Position numbers and translations under genes: made by a program | Notes under the pieces: generated by a model | Database searches by the model: none | What the model was told of the DNA's origin: nothing | What the model saw: the letters and a program-made list of their open reading frames with translations, nothing else | Origin: Angiostrongylus vasorum | Taxonomy: Eukaryota > Nematoda > Chromadorea > Rhabditida > Metastrongylidae | NCBI GenBank assembly: GCA_018806985.1 | Contig: JADANN010000162.1 | Coordinates: 620,001 to 684,000 of the forward strand | DNA length: 64,000 nucleotides | Reading direction: 5' to 3' | Part shown: positions 24,201 to 29,178 of the stretch, piece by piece | How the letters are laid out: every line of letters begins with the position of its first letter | Position numbering within the stretch: position 1 is the first letter of the stretch

Positions 24201-27200
24201 GGTAATATGCGAAATCAACCATAACGATGCTGAGATATTTGGAAAACTCCGGACGGCAGGTGTCTGCTTATCACATAGTTGTTATAATCTGAATCCACTT
24301 TTTGATTCTGGTGAATGTGTTTAACAAAGGTATACACTTCACATTCTCGAAGACGTTGAAGTCGAAACTAACGGATAAAAGGATAAAAGGATAAAGCTCT
24401 CGGCGTTGATCATTCCCCTGAGGGATGCGCCATGCATTCGACTTCATTAAGTATCGTTGGAGGTGACTGAGTGCATATCTGGCATTTACAATGACTTGCG
24501 GTGGCCTACCCTATGTATCGAGCCAGTGCTGCTATCTTCCTAGCCAAGTCTGGTACCAATTTGCCAACCCCGGAGAGATGGAAGGCTTGGTGAGCCATGG
24601 GCGTTGGGATCGATTCCACGTGTGTGTCTCAGTGGCGCCTTCAACCACTGCGCCACACGCGCTCCTGACGGATAACTCGTCCCAATCGTGCTCACAACTA
24701 CACCATAGATAAGTGAACTTCTCAGTAAACATGACGGTCTCTTACGATGCTACTGCCTTTGTTATGAAAAAAATTGCAGCCTCTTCCCTTCTGTGGTGAT
24801 CTTTGGAGTAATTAAGCATATGTTTAAGAGCATGCGATGGTTGTACACGTTGACATCTATTTCATTTTATTTTTGCGCTTTTTTCTGTCCATGTCCGAGT
24901 GTTTCATGCTCTATAATTTGAACGTACATAAGAGAATTTTGGTTGATGCTTAAAACTCCCCAGTGCTTTTAATTAAGTGTCAGTCCACCTTTTGCACTAC
25001 GTCTTTCCTTTAGGAACCTCTCCATTTTCCTCTTTTTCTTCATTTCTGGGAATTATCTGCAAGGCAATCTAGAAGCGAAACCGTTGGGGAACCGCTTACA
25101 AAGAATAGATTTATGGATTTTAATTCCATGCTAAGAACAAAGCCGATGGTAGTGCGTTCCTTGGCTAAATGATAGGGTTTTTGAATTTCAGGCTATTATC
25201 GCAAAGAAATCGAACTCCAGTGACATCCGCCAATTTGTGGTAGTTCCTGCAGTGCGAAACCGAGGTTTGAGAAATAATAATTTTCGCAAAGATGCATACA
25301 ATATCATAGGAACCATTTCCAAAGGTGTTTATTGTGATTAATAGAAGAACTAAACACTGATCGAAGAGATATAGTAGATTATTGGTCAAATCTCGAATAA
25401 TTGAGTAGTGAATCACCAGTTCTTACAAACCAGTAAGGTTTTGCTGACCTGAGCACAGTTTCCATTTCACTGGTAAACTGCTGGTTATGAAAGGTTTTCT
25501 CCTCGCGGGAGTTCTTAAACTCGTCGTAGATTTTTTCACCCAGTTTAACATCCCCTCCCAACGATTTACCGCGTCATCATGGCTGCGAGGTGTTCCTGGG
25601 TGTCGCACTGCGATGTACAGCGGGGGGGATTCGTCCTCCCGGCATGGTCTCCCAAGCTGAGAAGGTGTCCAGCATTTCCATCAGGAAGCTTAGCTAAGAG
25701 TAAACCAATACCAGGATACGCCACCGTCCTGGTATCAAAGTGGTGAAAAAAACTAGGGGGCAGACTTTGGCCAGGTTGACCTCGGGATTTTAGGGAACCA
25801 CAATGGCTTAATGAGCAAATCTCCGATAAATAGTGATTATGCTGGGGCTCGCACAACCAGTGAGGACGGGCCGTTCAAGTGTCAAGTGTCAAGTGTCAAG
25901 TTTAACATCCAGAAACACCTCCAGATATCATGAGGGAGTGAGCACATAGGAGGGGGGAAGCAGCGCAAGGCATTAGTCATATCACTTTCACATTTATTGC
26001 GATGGAATGATTTATACAAACAAATTCAGCAGACAACACATATCATTGGAATCAATCATAGAGCTTCATACACATTTTACGGAATGGGTGTGTTTTTTAC
26101 GTGGTTGTGTAGCCGGAAAGCTTGTGAGAAGCACCGGTCACGGACGAGTTTACCGGTTGCCGTCCACACGGGCATTTCTCACCAAAGTTATGATTATAAT
26201 TAATGGTGACTGCGAAAAATACAACGCTGCTTCTCACCATAGTTTATGATTATGATTGCAGCTCACGATGACTGCGAAAAACATTATGCCATAGCCGTCT
26301 ATAATGAGAATTATTTACTATACGATCGACTAATGAACGCGCATTCTCACGTTTCCGTATGGAGGCGTAAGTCCCCTCGACGAGTGGAAGTAATTTAATT
26401 ATGCTAAATATTGATACAATTTATTTCGAAGGACATGGAAACGACTCCAATTAGCGTAGCGTCAATATGAAATGAGAAACAACACGAGATGAATATGAAA
26501 CTGGAGAACTCCCATTTTCATTTTTATTTCTTTATTTCATTATGTTTTTACTTTTTTTTCAAACAGATCTTGATATAAAAGGTATGGAGCAGCACGTTGT
26601 AAAAGCTCTGCGGAAATTAGCTAGAAAAAAACGGAAACCAAATGCTAAAAGGTCTCTTATCAGTACCATCCAGCAAACTCACGCAGAGAATTGGTTTTGT
26701 AAATCAAGCGGTTAATTTGGCCAACACCACCTTTTTGTTCAAGTTTATCCTAGAATAGATTCGAATCCATTAAATTCTCAGATTCGGTGCCACAATAGGT
26801 AAGGCAGCGACAACAAGTTACTAAGGAGGAAAACCTAAGAAAACCTGTATTATGGTGATATCTGTTGAAACTGCATTTCCCAACAAAATTTTCCATTTCC
26901 TCAGCATTTTTTTCCCGTGTCAAGGCAAATTTGGGGATATCATATCTGAGTTTAAAGTAGTGTTGTAATTACGAAAAGCGTTTTATGGAAAGCTGATTTG
27001 ATTTTAACTTGAAAAAGAGTTGGTTCAAATGTCTTCCTTATTCTGTATTAAATATAGTGGAACGGTATGGATAGGATTATATTTACTTGGATACTTGGAC
27101 GGCACGTCTTTACTGGTTGTGTGGACCCCAGCATATTCTCCATTTTTCGGAGTTGTGCTGGTTCAGTCATTGTGGTTCCCTGGAGTACCGAGAGGCCAGA

Positions 27201-28194
27201 GATCAGCCTGGCCAAAGTCTGTCGCAGACCATCGCCACCCCACGCAGTCGCCACTCTTGTGGATTAGAGGGAAATTTGCCACCATGCGACTAGTTTGATA
27301 CCAGGACGGTGGTGGATCCTGGCATTAGTTTACTCTCAGCTGGGCTTCGGTATGGAAACACCGGATTCCTTCTCAGCTTGGGAGACCCTGCTGTGGGATG
27401 AATTCTACCCGCTGTACATCCCAGCCCGACATCCAGAAACACCCCCCAGCCACGATGAGGTGGTAAACCGTTGGGAGGTGATAGGGATCTAAGGAAAAAG
27501 CGAAAATCATCAAAAAAAAATGAAGTGGAATAGCAAACAATTCTTTTGGAAGGGTTAAGTCATGCCATCTTAAAAATGTAGAAAAAGGATAAGCTAGCGG
27601 TGTTGCGTAATGGCATTGTACCGTAGTTTTGAACTTGCAGATGACACCAACGTAGAGAACAACATATTCGTTGATGGAACAGTCGATTATGCCTACCTTA
27701 ACGCTGGAAACTCACCTGAGTTCTCCTCACACACATCAAACTTCTCTTTCGAATTTCGTAGCGAATCCACGGATGGATTGTTGTGGTGGGAATCAGAATG
27801 GAGTGGAGCGACAAAATCCGACTTCCTTATTGTCTTTCTGCGGAACGGGCATGTTCATGTTGCTGTCAGTTTGGGACGAAATTTCCGAAAATCGCTAGCT
27901 ACAAACCAATCCGTGACAAATGGAACATGGCACAAAATATCAGTCGAGAGAGAAAAAAATCGTACCGCAATAAACGTCGACGGTAAGACAACAGCGATGG
28001 TGTTAGCTGAAGGAGCCACACAGCTGAATACGAATGGACTTGTTTTCTTAGGGGGACGCACCACGCATCCACTGCGACACCAATTTAAAGGATCATTCAC
28101 AGGTTGTTTCCGAAGAGTGATGATTCGTGGATTTTCGGTGGAACTTGTTCGCGACGCTGTTTCGCCTGAATCGCCTAGCAGATGCGTATACTGA
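50..28194 (+). CDS. agr-1: Agrin-like heparan sulfate proteoglycan, 3' part (16 exons found)
   Basis: Agrins are secreted basement-membrane proteoglycans that bind laminin, dystroglycan and receptors at synapses and muscle. Exons recognised: 50-277, 4661-4724, 6863-6958, 7935-8100, 8505-8614, 10646-10769, 10825-10880, 10949-11039, 12807-12901, 14515-14629, 17376-17554, 18027-18155, 18384-18507, 18735-18939, 19861-20019 and about 27598-28194. Domain order is follistatin/Kazal, laminin-EGF, laminin-EGF, follistatin/Kazal, Cys-rich module, then three laminin-G domains, which is the order of agrin rather than perlecan or laminin. Splice phases agree at nearly every junction. The N-terminal part (more follistatin repeats) must lie left of position 1. 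Oddities: an apparent one-base insertion in the third exon, one GC-AG intron, and a phase mismatch between 12901 and 14515 that suggests a missed exon. No SEA domain was recognised. The symbol is by family analogy to the C. elegans gene. Confidence 0.85.
345..500 (-). repeat. S2 repeat copy (minus orientation)
   Basis: Reverse-complement copy of the S2 body: words corresponding to GGCTATCTCAGGATTCC, GACTCCACCAGC and GGTTGATGCGAGGAAATGAA. It lies in the first agrin intron of the window and faces the plus-strand copy at about 590-800, forming a loose inverted pair. Confidence 0.55.
590..800 (+). repeat. S2 repeat copy (plus orientation)
   Basis: Carries the S2 body words ACTCGACCAGCATTCAACGA, AATCGTCAAACAGCAGCC and GACCTTCATGAATGGTGGAT, which also occur near 37940, 47290 and, reversed, near 44520. 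The small plus-strand ORF over it is repeat sequence and not a gene. Confidence 0.65.
1015..1290 (+). repeat. S1 tRNA-like SINE copy
   Basis: Full-length member of S1: head TTAGCACGGTGGTCGGAGG (A-box-like), a weak B-box region GGGATAGAACC, body GACTTGTCTGGGAGGATAGC, and 3' end GGATTGATCAACACCGAGAG. Diverged from copies at 22340, 40356 and 50130. Confidence 0.65.
1300..3150. other. Intronic stretch without recognised gene
   Basis: Part of the first agrin intron. It holds a 129-codon open frame on the minus strand at 1733-2122 and an overlapping 60-codon frame at 1843-2025, which may be a decayed mobile-element coding piece. I recognise no domain in either. The rest is AT-rich with nothing I can name. 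Confidence 0.4.
3160..3830 (-). mobile_element. Fragment of a LINE reverse transcriptase, decayed
   Basis: Minus-strand reading gives a non-LTR reverse transcriptase core: Q-G-D-T-I-P-L-N-L-F, then F-F-S-D-D-I-F-I-F in place of the usual F-A-D-D, then K-K-I-G-L-H-I-N-R-A-K-T-E-F-M. The frame is interrupted by stops upstream. The wording differs from the RTE copies at 32-37 kb, so this is a separate LINE lineage. It is an insertion in the agrin intron, not a host gene. Confidence 0.65.
4028..4365. repeat. S3 foldback (two inverted S3 arms)
   Basis: Left arm runs from about 4028 (ACATAACTTCAACGAAGCTG) through TCCTTTCCGGGGAGTAACGC and CACCACCACACC. The right arm, from about 4240, is its reverse complement and ends CAGCTTCGTTGAAGTTATGT near 4352. 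Arms are about 110-140 bp around a short spacer with ATCACCCGTCAACGGGATTG. Single S3 copies occur elsewhere in the window. Confidence 0.75.
4661..4724 (+). CDS. agr-1: agrin exon: first half of laminin-EGF 1
   Basis: Follows CTCATTTCAG and precedes GTGAGC. It reads D-C-Q-C-H-S-L-G-S-L-E-P-K-C-D-I-D-G-N-C, the first half of a laminin-type EGF repeat. Its last two bases AG combine with the first base of the exon at 6863 to encode Arg, continuing as R-C-R-A-G-V-G-G. Too short for an ORF search but unmistakable from the cysteine spacing and phase. Confidence 0.85.
5010..5405 (+). repeat. R4 dispersed repeat, copy 1
   Basis: About 400 bp. Diagnostic words are GGTGTTCCTGGGTGTC, CCACCGTCCTGGTATCAAA, GGGGATCTGGGGCACACTTC and the end CGCACAACCAGTGAGGA followed by CAAGT-type repeats. 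Near-matching copies occur at 9385, 25555, 43455 and 55735 (plus) and 27085 and 42570 (minus). Open frames on both strands are broken at different points in each copy, so they are probably not protein coding. Confidence 0.75.
6000..6240 (+). repeat. S3 repeat copy
   Basis: Contains CTGGATTCAATGCC at the start, CGGAAAGGTCAATAGCATGT and GGAGTTTTGCAAATACCTCA, matching the S3 copies at 4028, 23905, 28490 and 62710 (some reversed). In this orientation GTGATGAAGGCGTTGGCCTC followed by TGTTCGATCACTACCGC resembles tRNA A-box and B-box spacing. Confidence 0.6.
6863..6958 (+). CDS. agr-1: agrin exon: second half of laminin-EGF 1, with apparent +1 frameshift
   Basis: After ATGTTCAG it reads R-C-R-A-G-V-G-G-A-K-C-D-H-C-L-P-G-F-W-G, a canonical laminin-EGF second half. 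At the five-G run 6916-6920 the frame goes wrong: as written it loses the eighth Cys. With four G the exon continues L-H-L-I-A-L-G-Q-Q-S-C-Q and exits in phase 1, matching the next exon (P-C-G-C-S). Donor GTAAGC at 6959. Either an assembly error in a homopolymer or a real frameshift; the otherwise intact downstream exons favour error. Confidence 0.8.
7935..8100 (+). CDS. agr-1: agrin exon: laminin-EGF 2
   Basis: Acceptor TTGTTTTAG; reads C-G-C-S-A-F-G-S-S-R-A-D-C-E-Q-S-T-G-R-C, then C-W-R-G-A-R-G-D-R-C-E-R-C and a final S-G-C-V-P. The spacing is that of agrin's second laminin-EGF repeat. Donor GTTAGT at 8101 leaves phase 2, and the next exon's first T completes Ala before Ser-Cys-Ser. The long minus-strand ORF over this exon is its antisense shadow. 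Confidence 0.88.
8505..8614 (+). CDS. agr-1: agrin exon: follistatin N-lobe of second Kazal unit
   Basis: Acceptor TTTTTCAG. Reads S-C-S-S-L-E-C-H-H-G-A-K-C-V-Q, then L-P-D-C-E-C-P-E-H-C, the FOLN lobe that precedes a Kazal core in agrin. Donor GTAGGT at 8615 in phase 1, which joins the Kazal exon at 10646 through a Val codon. Confidence 0.88.
8704..8992 (-). repeat. S1 tRNA-like SINE copy
   Basis: Minus-strand S1 copy. On the plus strand it starts AAAGGATAAAGGATAAAGCT (the reversed TTTATCC tail), continues CTCGGCGTTGATCAA and ends with the reversed tRNA-like head near GCCACAGGCGCC. It lies in the agrin intron after the exon ending at 8614. Confidence 0.7.
9385..9775 (+). repeat. R4 dispersed repeat, copy 2
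   Basis: Same family as 5010-5405: GTGTTCCTGGGTGTCGGGCT, TCAGGAAGCTCAGC, ACCAGCGTCCAGGTATCAAA, GACCTGGGGCAGACTTTCGC, ending CCATCCAAGTATCCAAGTA. Located in an agrin intron. Confidence 0.75.
9845..9954. repeat. Long imperfect hairpin of about 110 nt
   Basis: The 5' arm CCAGTTAAT ... AATACATGGGCGAGGAATG pairs with the 3' arm CATTCCTCACTCATGTATT ... ATTAACTGG around a loop of about five bases (ACAAG). About 50 positions pair with a few C-A and G-T exceptions. It could be a MITE-like foldback or a hairpin transcript. Confidence 0.65.
9960..10065 (+). repeat. Fragment of Penelope-like element terminal region
   Basis: Contains CTGGAGAAGGCGAAACCGC, then AGAAACGTCGG, an AATAAATGA stretch and CCTCGTGTTTGCTCA. 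These correspond in order to the flank of the Penelope-like element at 31250-31380 (GCTCTGAGGAAGGCG, CGCCGAAACGTCAG, CCTCGTGTTTGCTCA). No reverse transcriptase is attached. Confidence 0.6.
10355..10610 (+). repeat. S3 repeat copy, diverged
   Basis: Starts CTTAACTGGGTTCAATGCCG, then TGATTGTTGATGGCATCGTT and AACGGGCTGAGAGC, and ends near the ATGCCATGAAAAAAGAGTGG motif also found at the S3 end near 4370 and 6255. The central tRNA-like part is strongly diverged. It sits just upstream of the Kazal exon at 10646. Confidence 0.5.
10646..10769 (+). CDS. agr-1: agrin exon: Kazal core
   Basis: Acceptor CCAATATTTCAG. Reads V-C-G-S-D-G-T-T-Y-E-N-M-C, then L-K-F-A-C-K-H-Q-L-D-L and S-L-G-I-C, the complete Kazal core matching the wording of the last follistatin domain of animal agrins. 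Donor GTCCAA at 10770 is weak, but phase 1 joins the next exon correctly to Asp-Ser-Thr-Glu. Confidence 0.88.
10825..10880 (+). CDS. agr-1: agrin exon: short basic, hydrophilic linker
   Basis: A 56-nt exon between ATTTAG and GTGATCGG. It reads S-T-E-P-R-E-R-R-N-R-N-K-E-T-S-T-E-Q in the only frame compatible with both neighbours (phase 1 in, phase 0 out). It resembles a flexible linker between the Kazal unit and the next Cys-rich module. Confidence 0.7.
10949..11039 (+). CDS. agr-1: agrin exon: small Cys-rich (EGF- or FOLN-like) module
   Basis: Acceptor TTTCTTTCAG. Reads L-G-T-E-C-K-P-D-S-T-A-S-S-V-C-K-C, then P-P-G-E-I and N-G-R-C, four cysteines typical of a follistatin N-lobe or half EGF. 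Phase 0 in, phase 1 out, donor GTATGA. Sits directly before the laminin-G region. Confidence 0.8.
11042..12800. other. Agrin intron, no recognised element
   Basis: Open frames on the minus strand at 10914-11366 (150 codons) and on the plus strand at 11926-12108 show no family I recognise. The base composition is ordinary AT-rich intron. No member of S1, S2, S3 or R4 was found here. Confidence 0.4.
12807..12901 (+). CDS. agr-1: agrin exon: start of laminin-G 1
   Basis: Acceptor GCTTTCAG, donor GTAAGT. In the phase set by the exon ending at 11039 it reads D-V-N-S-L-L-S-L-N-L-D-G-Q-R-I-Y, then F-H-L-P-M-N-V-S-I-T, like the opening strands of a laminin-G domain. It exits in phase 0, but the next recognised exon (14515) needs phase 1, so one exon of length 3n+1 is probably missing. 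Confidence 0.7.
13281..13760 (-). pseudogene. Unidentified coding relic, minus strand
   Basis: From about 13705 down to 13281 one minus-strand frame stays open apart from a single stop. It contains I-Q-A-V-A-D-M-N-A-T-P, F-H-K-D-G-V-R-E-L, L-T-L-G-A-H-D-A-F-D-K-R and T-P-D-L-F-G-K-R-H-F. The composition looks protein-like, but I do not recognise the family. It lies in an agrin intron and could be a retrocopy or a piece of a mobile element. Confidence 0.4.
14000..14165 (-). repeat. S2 repeat copy, minus orientation
   Basis: Reversed S2 body: CATTCATCGTTCACAGTGGT, ATACTGGTCGAACCGATTCC and CTTGGAGATAGCCGAGG, matching in reverse the words at 37900-38040. The long minus-strand ORF across it (13879-14304) is not a gene. 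Confidence 0.55.
14515..14629 (+). CDS. agr-1: agrin exon: middle of laminin-G 1
   Basis: Acceptor CTTTTGAAG, donor GTAAAT. Reads V-D-F-T-Y-E-V-R-S-A-G-D-G-E-K-L and continues with E-K-T-Q-L-S-S, resembling central strands of a laminin-G domain. It exits in phase 2 and joins the exon at 17376 exactly (Ala-Phe-Gly). A second frame over the same bases runs into a hydrophobic stretch; see the finding at 14539-14886. Confidence 0.7.
14890..17370. other. Agrin intron with possible degenerate S1 copy
   Basis: Mostly AT-rich without recognised genes. Around 16130-16345 GTGCAGTGGTTATAG, GTTCGGTCAC and GATGCTTAATGAG are spaced as in S1, so an old copy is likely. Around 16735-16850 the minus strand has an open stretch ending L-R-R-Q-L-E-E-F-P-S-V, and at 16501-16728 a minus frame with a hydrophobic segment. 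Neither could be tied to a gene. Confidence 0.35.
17376..17554 (+). CDS. agr-1: agrin exon: end of laminin-G 1, followed by GC donor
   Basis: Acceptor CTTTTTTAG. Reads L-T-L-G-K-K-H-T-I-V-V-S-W-S-G-D-L, then L-R-L-G-G-N and F-S-I-G-G-N-P-S, the classic G-K-x-H-T ... I-G-G ending strands of laminin-G. The frame meets TAA four codons after the Gly-Gly. The next exon at 18027 needs phase 1, which only a GC donor (GCTAAG at 17555) supplies; the only nearby GT gives phase 2. Confidence 0.8.
18027..18155 (+). CDS. agr-1: agrin exon: start of laminin-G 2
   Basis: Acceptor ATACTTGTAG, donor GTGGGT. Reads V-R-F-S-Y-V-Q-P-V-F-V-G-D-D-E-Y-I-E-L, then M-I-L-S-I-K-K-S-S-N-N, the opening of a laminin-G sandwich. 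Phase 1 out joins G-M-I-L-Y-W-G in the next exon. Confidence 0.85.
18384..18507 (+). CDS. agr-1: agrin exon: laminin-G 2, second part
   Basis: Acceptor GATTATTTCAG. Reads G-M-I-L-Y-W-G-P-S-L-L-E-Q and I-M-L-V-H-S-E-I-Y-L-F-W-V-F-G, the G-x-L-x-Y motif and the following strand of laminin-G. Donor GTATTT at 18508 gives phase 2, which fits the next exon through an Arg codon. Confidence 0.82.
18735..18939 (+). CDS. agr-1: agrin exon: laminin-G 2, third part
   Basis: Acceptor TTAATAG. Reads L-T-K-N-R-A-D-F-L-L-G-K, later S-S-W-T-R-V-R-F-E-M, then V-Y-L-N-G-T-L-A-S-S-V-S-C-K. This is the W-x-x-V/F strand and the loop with the conserved Cys. Donor GTAAGG in phase 0. Confidence 0.82.
19318..19576 (-). 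repeat. S1 tRNA-like SINE copy
   Basis: Starts AAAGGATAAAGCTCTCGGCG and GTTGATCAATCCCTGAGGGA, ends at the reversed head GACCACTACGCCACACGCGC. Slightly shortened in the middle (the part around the GGATAGCAGC word is missing). Inside an agrin intron. Confidence 0.7.
19861..20019 (+). CDS. agr-1: agrin exon: end of laminin-G 2
   Basis: Acceptor TTGGTTTCAG, donor GTAAGG. Reads S-L-Q-I-D-G-H-S-I-F-L-G-G-V-P-N-D, then F-I-G-S-F-K-R-L-E-M, the I-F-L-G-G-V-P motif and last strand of laminin-G. Both ends are in phase 0. A canonical-looking TTTTTTGCAG at 19816 is not used because TAA follows in frame. Confidence 0.85.
20550..20640 (+). repeat. Probable S1 3' fragment
   Basis: GTGCTTAATGGAGTTGGAGT and GATTGATAGATCGACGCCGA recall the S1 3' part (GATGCTTAATGAAGT ... 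GATTGATCAACGCCGA). Only about 80 bp and diverged. Confidence 0.35.
21302..22034 (-). CDS. Putative secreted neuropeptide-like precursor, nested in agrin intron
   Basis: Two exons: 21965-22034 and 21302-21459, joined in phase 1, giving 75 aa. Exon 1 encodes a signal peptide, starting M-M-A-L-R-V-L-V-A-I-L-L-A-T-L-C and ending Q-A-F-L-I, with donor GTAAGT. Exon 2 follows GTTTTATAG and reads D-S-S-D-D-L-N-N, then P-M-S-K-R, S-F-E-H-I-W-R-N-I-Q-M-Q-M, N-H-K-R, and ends A-N-A-Y-Y-R-L-G-stop. Two KR dibasic sites, no cysteines, and a Gly directly before the stop fit a processed, C-terminally amidated peptide. CATTCAG lies six bases upstream of the ATG, a possible spliced-leader acceptor. I recognise no named family; a non-peptide small secreted protein is the alternative. 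It lies antisense in the 7.6 kb agrin intron. Confidence 0.65.
22340..22622 (+). repeat. S1 tRNA-like SINE copy
   Basis: Head GTGACTCAGTGGTCCGAGG (A box) and CGTGGAATCGATCCCAGCG (B box), body TTCTCTGGGAAGATAGCAGC, end GATCAACGCCGAAAGCTTTA followed by TCC repeats. Lies about 300 bp upstream of the nested peptide gene. Confidence 0.72.
23090..23265 (+). repeat. S1 copy, degenerate and head-less
   Basis: Keeps CATCGCTAGGCCACTGCAAG, TCATTGTAGAGATTAGATAT, AATGCTTGATGAAGTCAAAT and AGATCAACACCAAACCCTTT. The tRNA-like head is absent or unrecognisable, as expected for a 5'-truncated retrocopy. Confidence 0.5.
23905..24290 (-). repeat. S3 copy plus start of a second S3 copy
   Basis: GATGCTGAGATATTTGCAAA, GTGGGATTCGAACGCGCTCT and TCACCCGTCAACAGGATTGA mark an S3 copy at about 23905-24180. 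A second start, GATGCTGAGATATTTGGAAA with GGCAGGTGTCTGC, follows at 24225-24265. Reversed, GCGTTCGAATCCCACCGC is a near-perfect tRNA B box. Confidence 0.65.
24376..24668 (-). repeat. S1 tRNA-like SINE copy
   Basis: Reversed tail GGATAAAAGGATAAAAGGAT, then AAAGCTCTCGGCGTTGATCA, ending with CAACCACTGCGCCACACGCG. In antisense CTGAGACACACACGTGGAATCGATCC gives the B-box word. Agrin intron. Confidence 0.72.
25555..25905 (+). repeat. R4 dispersed repeat, copy 3 (internally shortened)
   Basis: Matches R4 from GTGTTCCTGGGTGTCGCACT to GCACAACCAGTGAGGACGGG, but lacks about 50 bp in the middle after CCTGGTATCAAAGTGGTGAA. Its end carries three tandem CAAGTGT units, suggesting a short-repeat tail. Confidence 0.75.
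27085..27485 (-). repeat. R4 dispersed repeat, copy 4
   Basis: Reverse orientation: starts TACTTGGATACTTGGACGGC, then TGGCCAAAGTCTGTCGCAGA and TTTGATACCAGGACGGTGGT, ends CGATGAGGTGGTAAACCGTT. It lies about 110 bp upstream of the last agrin exon. Confidence 0.75.
27598..28194 (+). CDS. agr-1: agrin last exon: laminin-G 3 and stop
   Basis: A long exon encoding the C-terminal laminin-G domain: I-F-V-D-G-T-V-D-Y-A-Y-L-N, F-S-F-E-F-R-S-E-S-T-D-G-L-L-W-W-E-S, N-G-T-W-H-K-I-S-V-E-R, G-L-V-F-L-G-G and the closing pair F-T-G-C-F ... S-R-C-V-Y before TGA. The TDGLL, W-H and LGG landmarks are at the usual spacing. The start is uncertain: acceptor CTAG at 27597 gives phase 0 matching the exon ending at 20019; alternatives at 27626 and 27640 would need another exon. 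Confidence 0.85.
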   Translation, partial: RCCVMALYRSFELADDTNVENNIFVDGTVDYAYLNAGNSPEFSSHTSNFSFEFRSESTDGLLWWESEWSGATKSDFLIVFLRNGHVHVAVSLGRNFRKSLATNQSVTNGTWHKISVEREKNRTAINVDGKTTAMVLAEGATQLNTNGLVFLGGRTTHPLRHQFKGSFTGCFRRVMIRGFSVELVRDAVSPESPSRCVY

Positions 28195-28456
28195 AGACCG
28201 CCCGTTGTTCAGATGTTTTTTACGGTCTCATAGACATAATTTCATCTTACTCATCGTTTTCCTGCCGGCTGCTCGACGAGCTCCGCAGTTTCTAAAAAGA
28301 CTACTGGTATTAGGATCTGAACCCTTTAGTATTGTTTCCTAAGTGTTGTTGTAAGAGGCAGTCTTTTAAACGGTGATGAAACATCGTGACAATATGCATA
28401 CTCATCGATTATGATAAACACAAGTTATTCTACCAGCAAATTAAGTTAAATGAAAC

Positions 28457-28462
28457 AATAAA
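28457..28462 (+). promoter_or_regulatory. Candidate poly(A) signal of the agrin gene
   Basis: AATAAA at 263 bases after the agrin stop codon, the first such hexamer in the correct strand downstream. Position is plausible for a nematode 3' UTR. Confidence 0.4.
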
Positions 28463-28489
28463 TTTGTTTTTAAAACGGTTCACAAGGAT

Positions 28490-28745
28490 TCACCGTCTCA
28501 GAATAACCACGATGTTGCTGAGATATCTGCAAAACTGCGGAATGCAGCTGTCTGCGGTGGGAAACGAACACGCTATTAGCCTTTCCGGGAGCTAACGCGT
28601 ACACCGCCACACTATGCGGGTCCTTCATTTCTTATGTCTCTCAGTAGGTTTTCTACCGATCGGTTCCATCAGCAATCACCCGTCAATGAGATTGATCTGG
28701 GGAGCCCAAATTGGCAATGAACCTAGTTAAGTCGAGCCTGTAGAG
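28490..28745 (-). repeat. S3 repeat copy
   Basis: GATGTTGCTGAGATATCTGC, GGGAAACGAACACGCTATTA, CCTTTCCGGGAGCTAACGCG, ATCACCCGTCAATGAGATTG and AACCTAGTTAAGTCGAGCCT follow the S3 order seen at 23905 and 62710. Immediately downstream of the agrin poly(A) candidate. Confidence 0.65.
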
Positions 28746-28939
28746 TCTTAGAATATATTCTAAATGGTTTAGTGAAAAGAGGTATGGGCGACTATAACAG
28801 GAGCGTCTCAACAAATCGAACGTTACGTTTCCCAGAGGAACAATTTTCATCGTATAATTTAATGAGAACGAAAACTGGTATTTCAACAGATTCCCGATTC
28901 CCACGTCCGACTTTCTATTAACCTCGGCATTGATCAAGT

Positions 28940-29178
28940 AATTCTTCGTATTCTTGTTGAGCAAACACGAGGTGTTATTTTTTATTCTTTATTTACGAAC
29001 AAACTGACGTTTCGGCGGATTTCGCCTTCCTAAGAGCCTGGAAATGTCAAGTTGACAGCAATCTATTCGTCCAAACACCTCCATAAGCAAACAGAGAAAA
29101 CGCTGAACCAAGATTTCAATCACATTGAACACAGCTTTGCACACTCACCGCTTTCTATGAGGCTTCCAATGAGTATGT
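28940..29178 (-). repeat. Inverted terminal (pseudo-LTR) copy, left
   Basis: Nearly the reverse complement of 31131-31380, including GAGCAAACACGAGGTGTTAT, ACGTTTCGGCGGATTTCGCC and CACACTCACCGCTTTCTATG. It differs by a few substitutions, among them a changed base in the hammerhead-like core (CTTAGGA in place of CTGAGGA). Confidence 0.8.
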
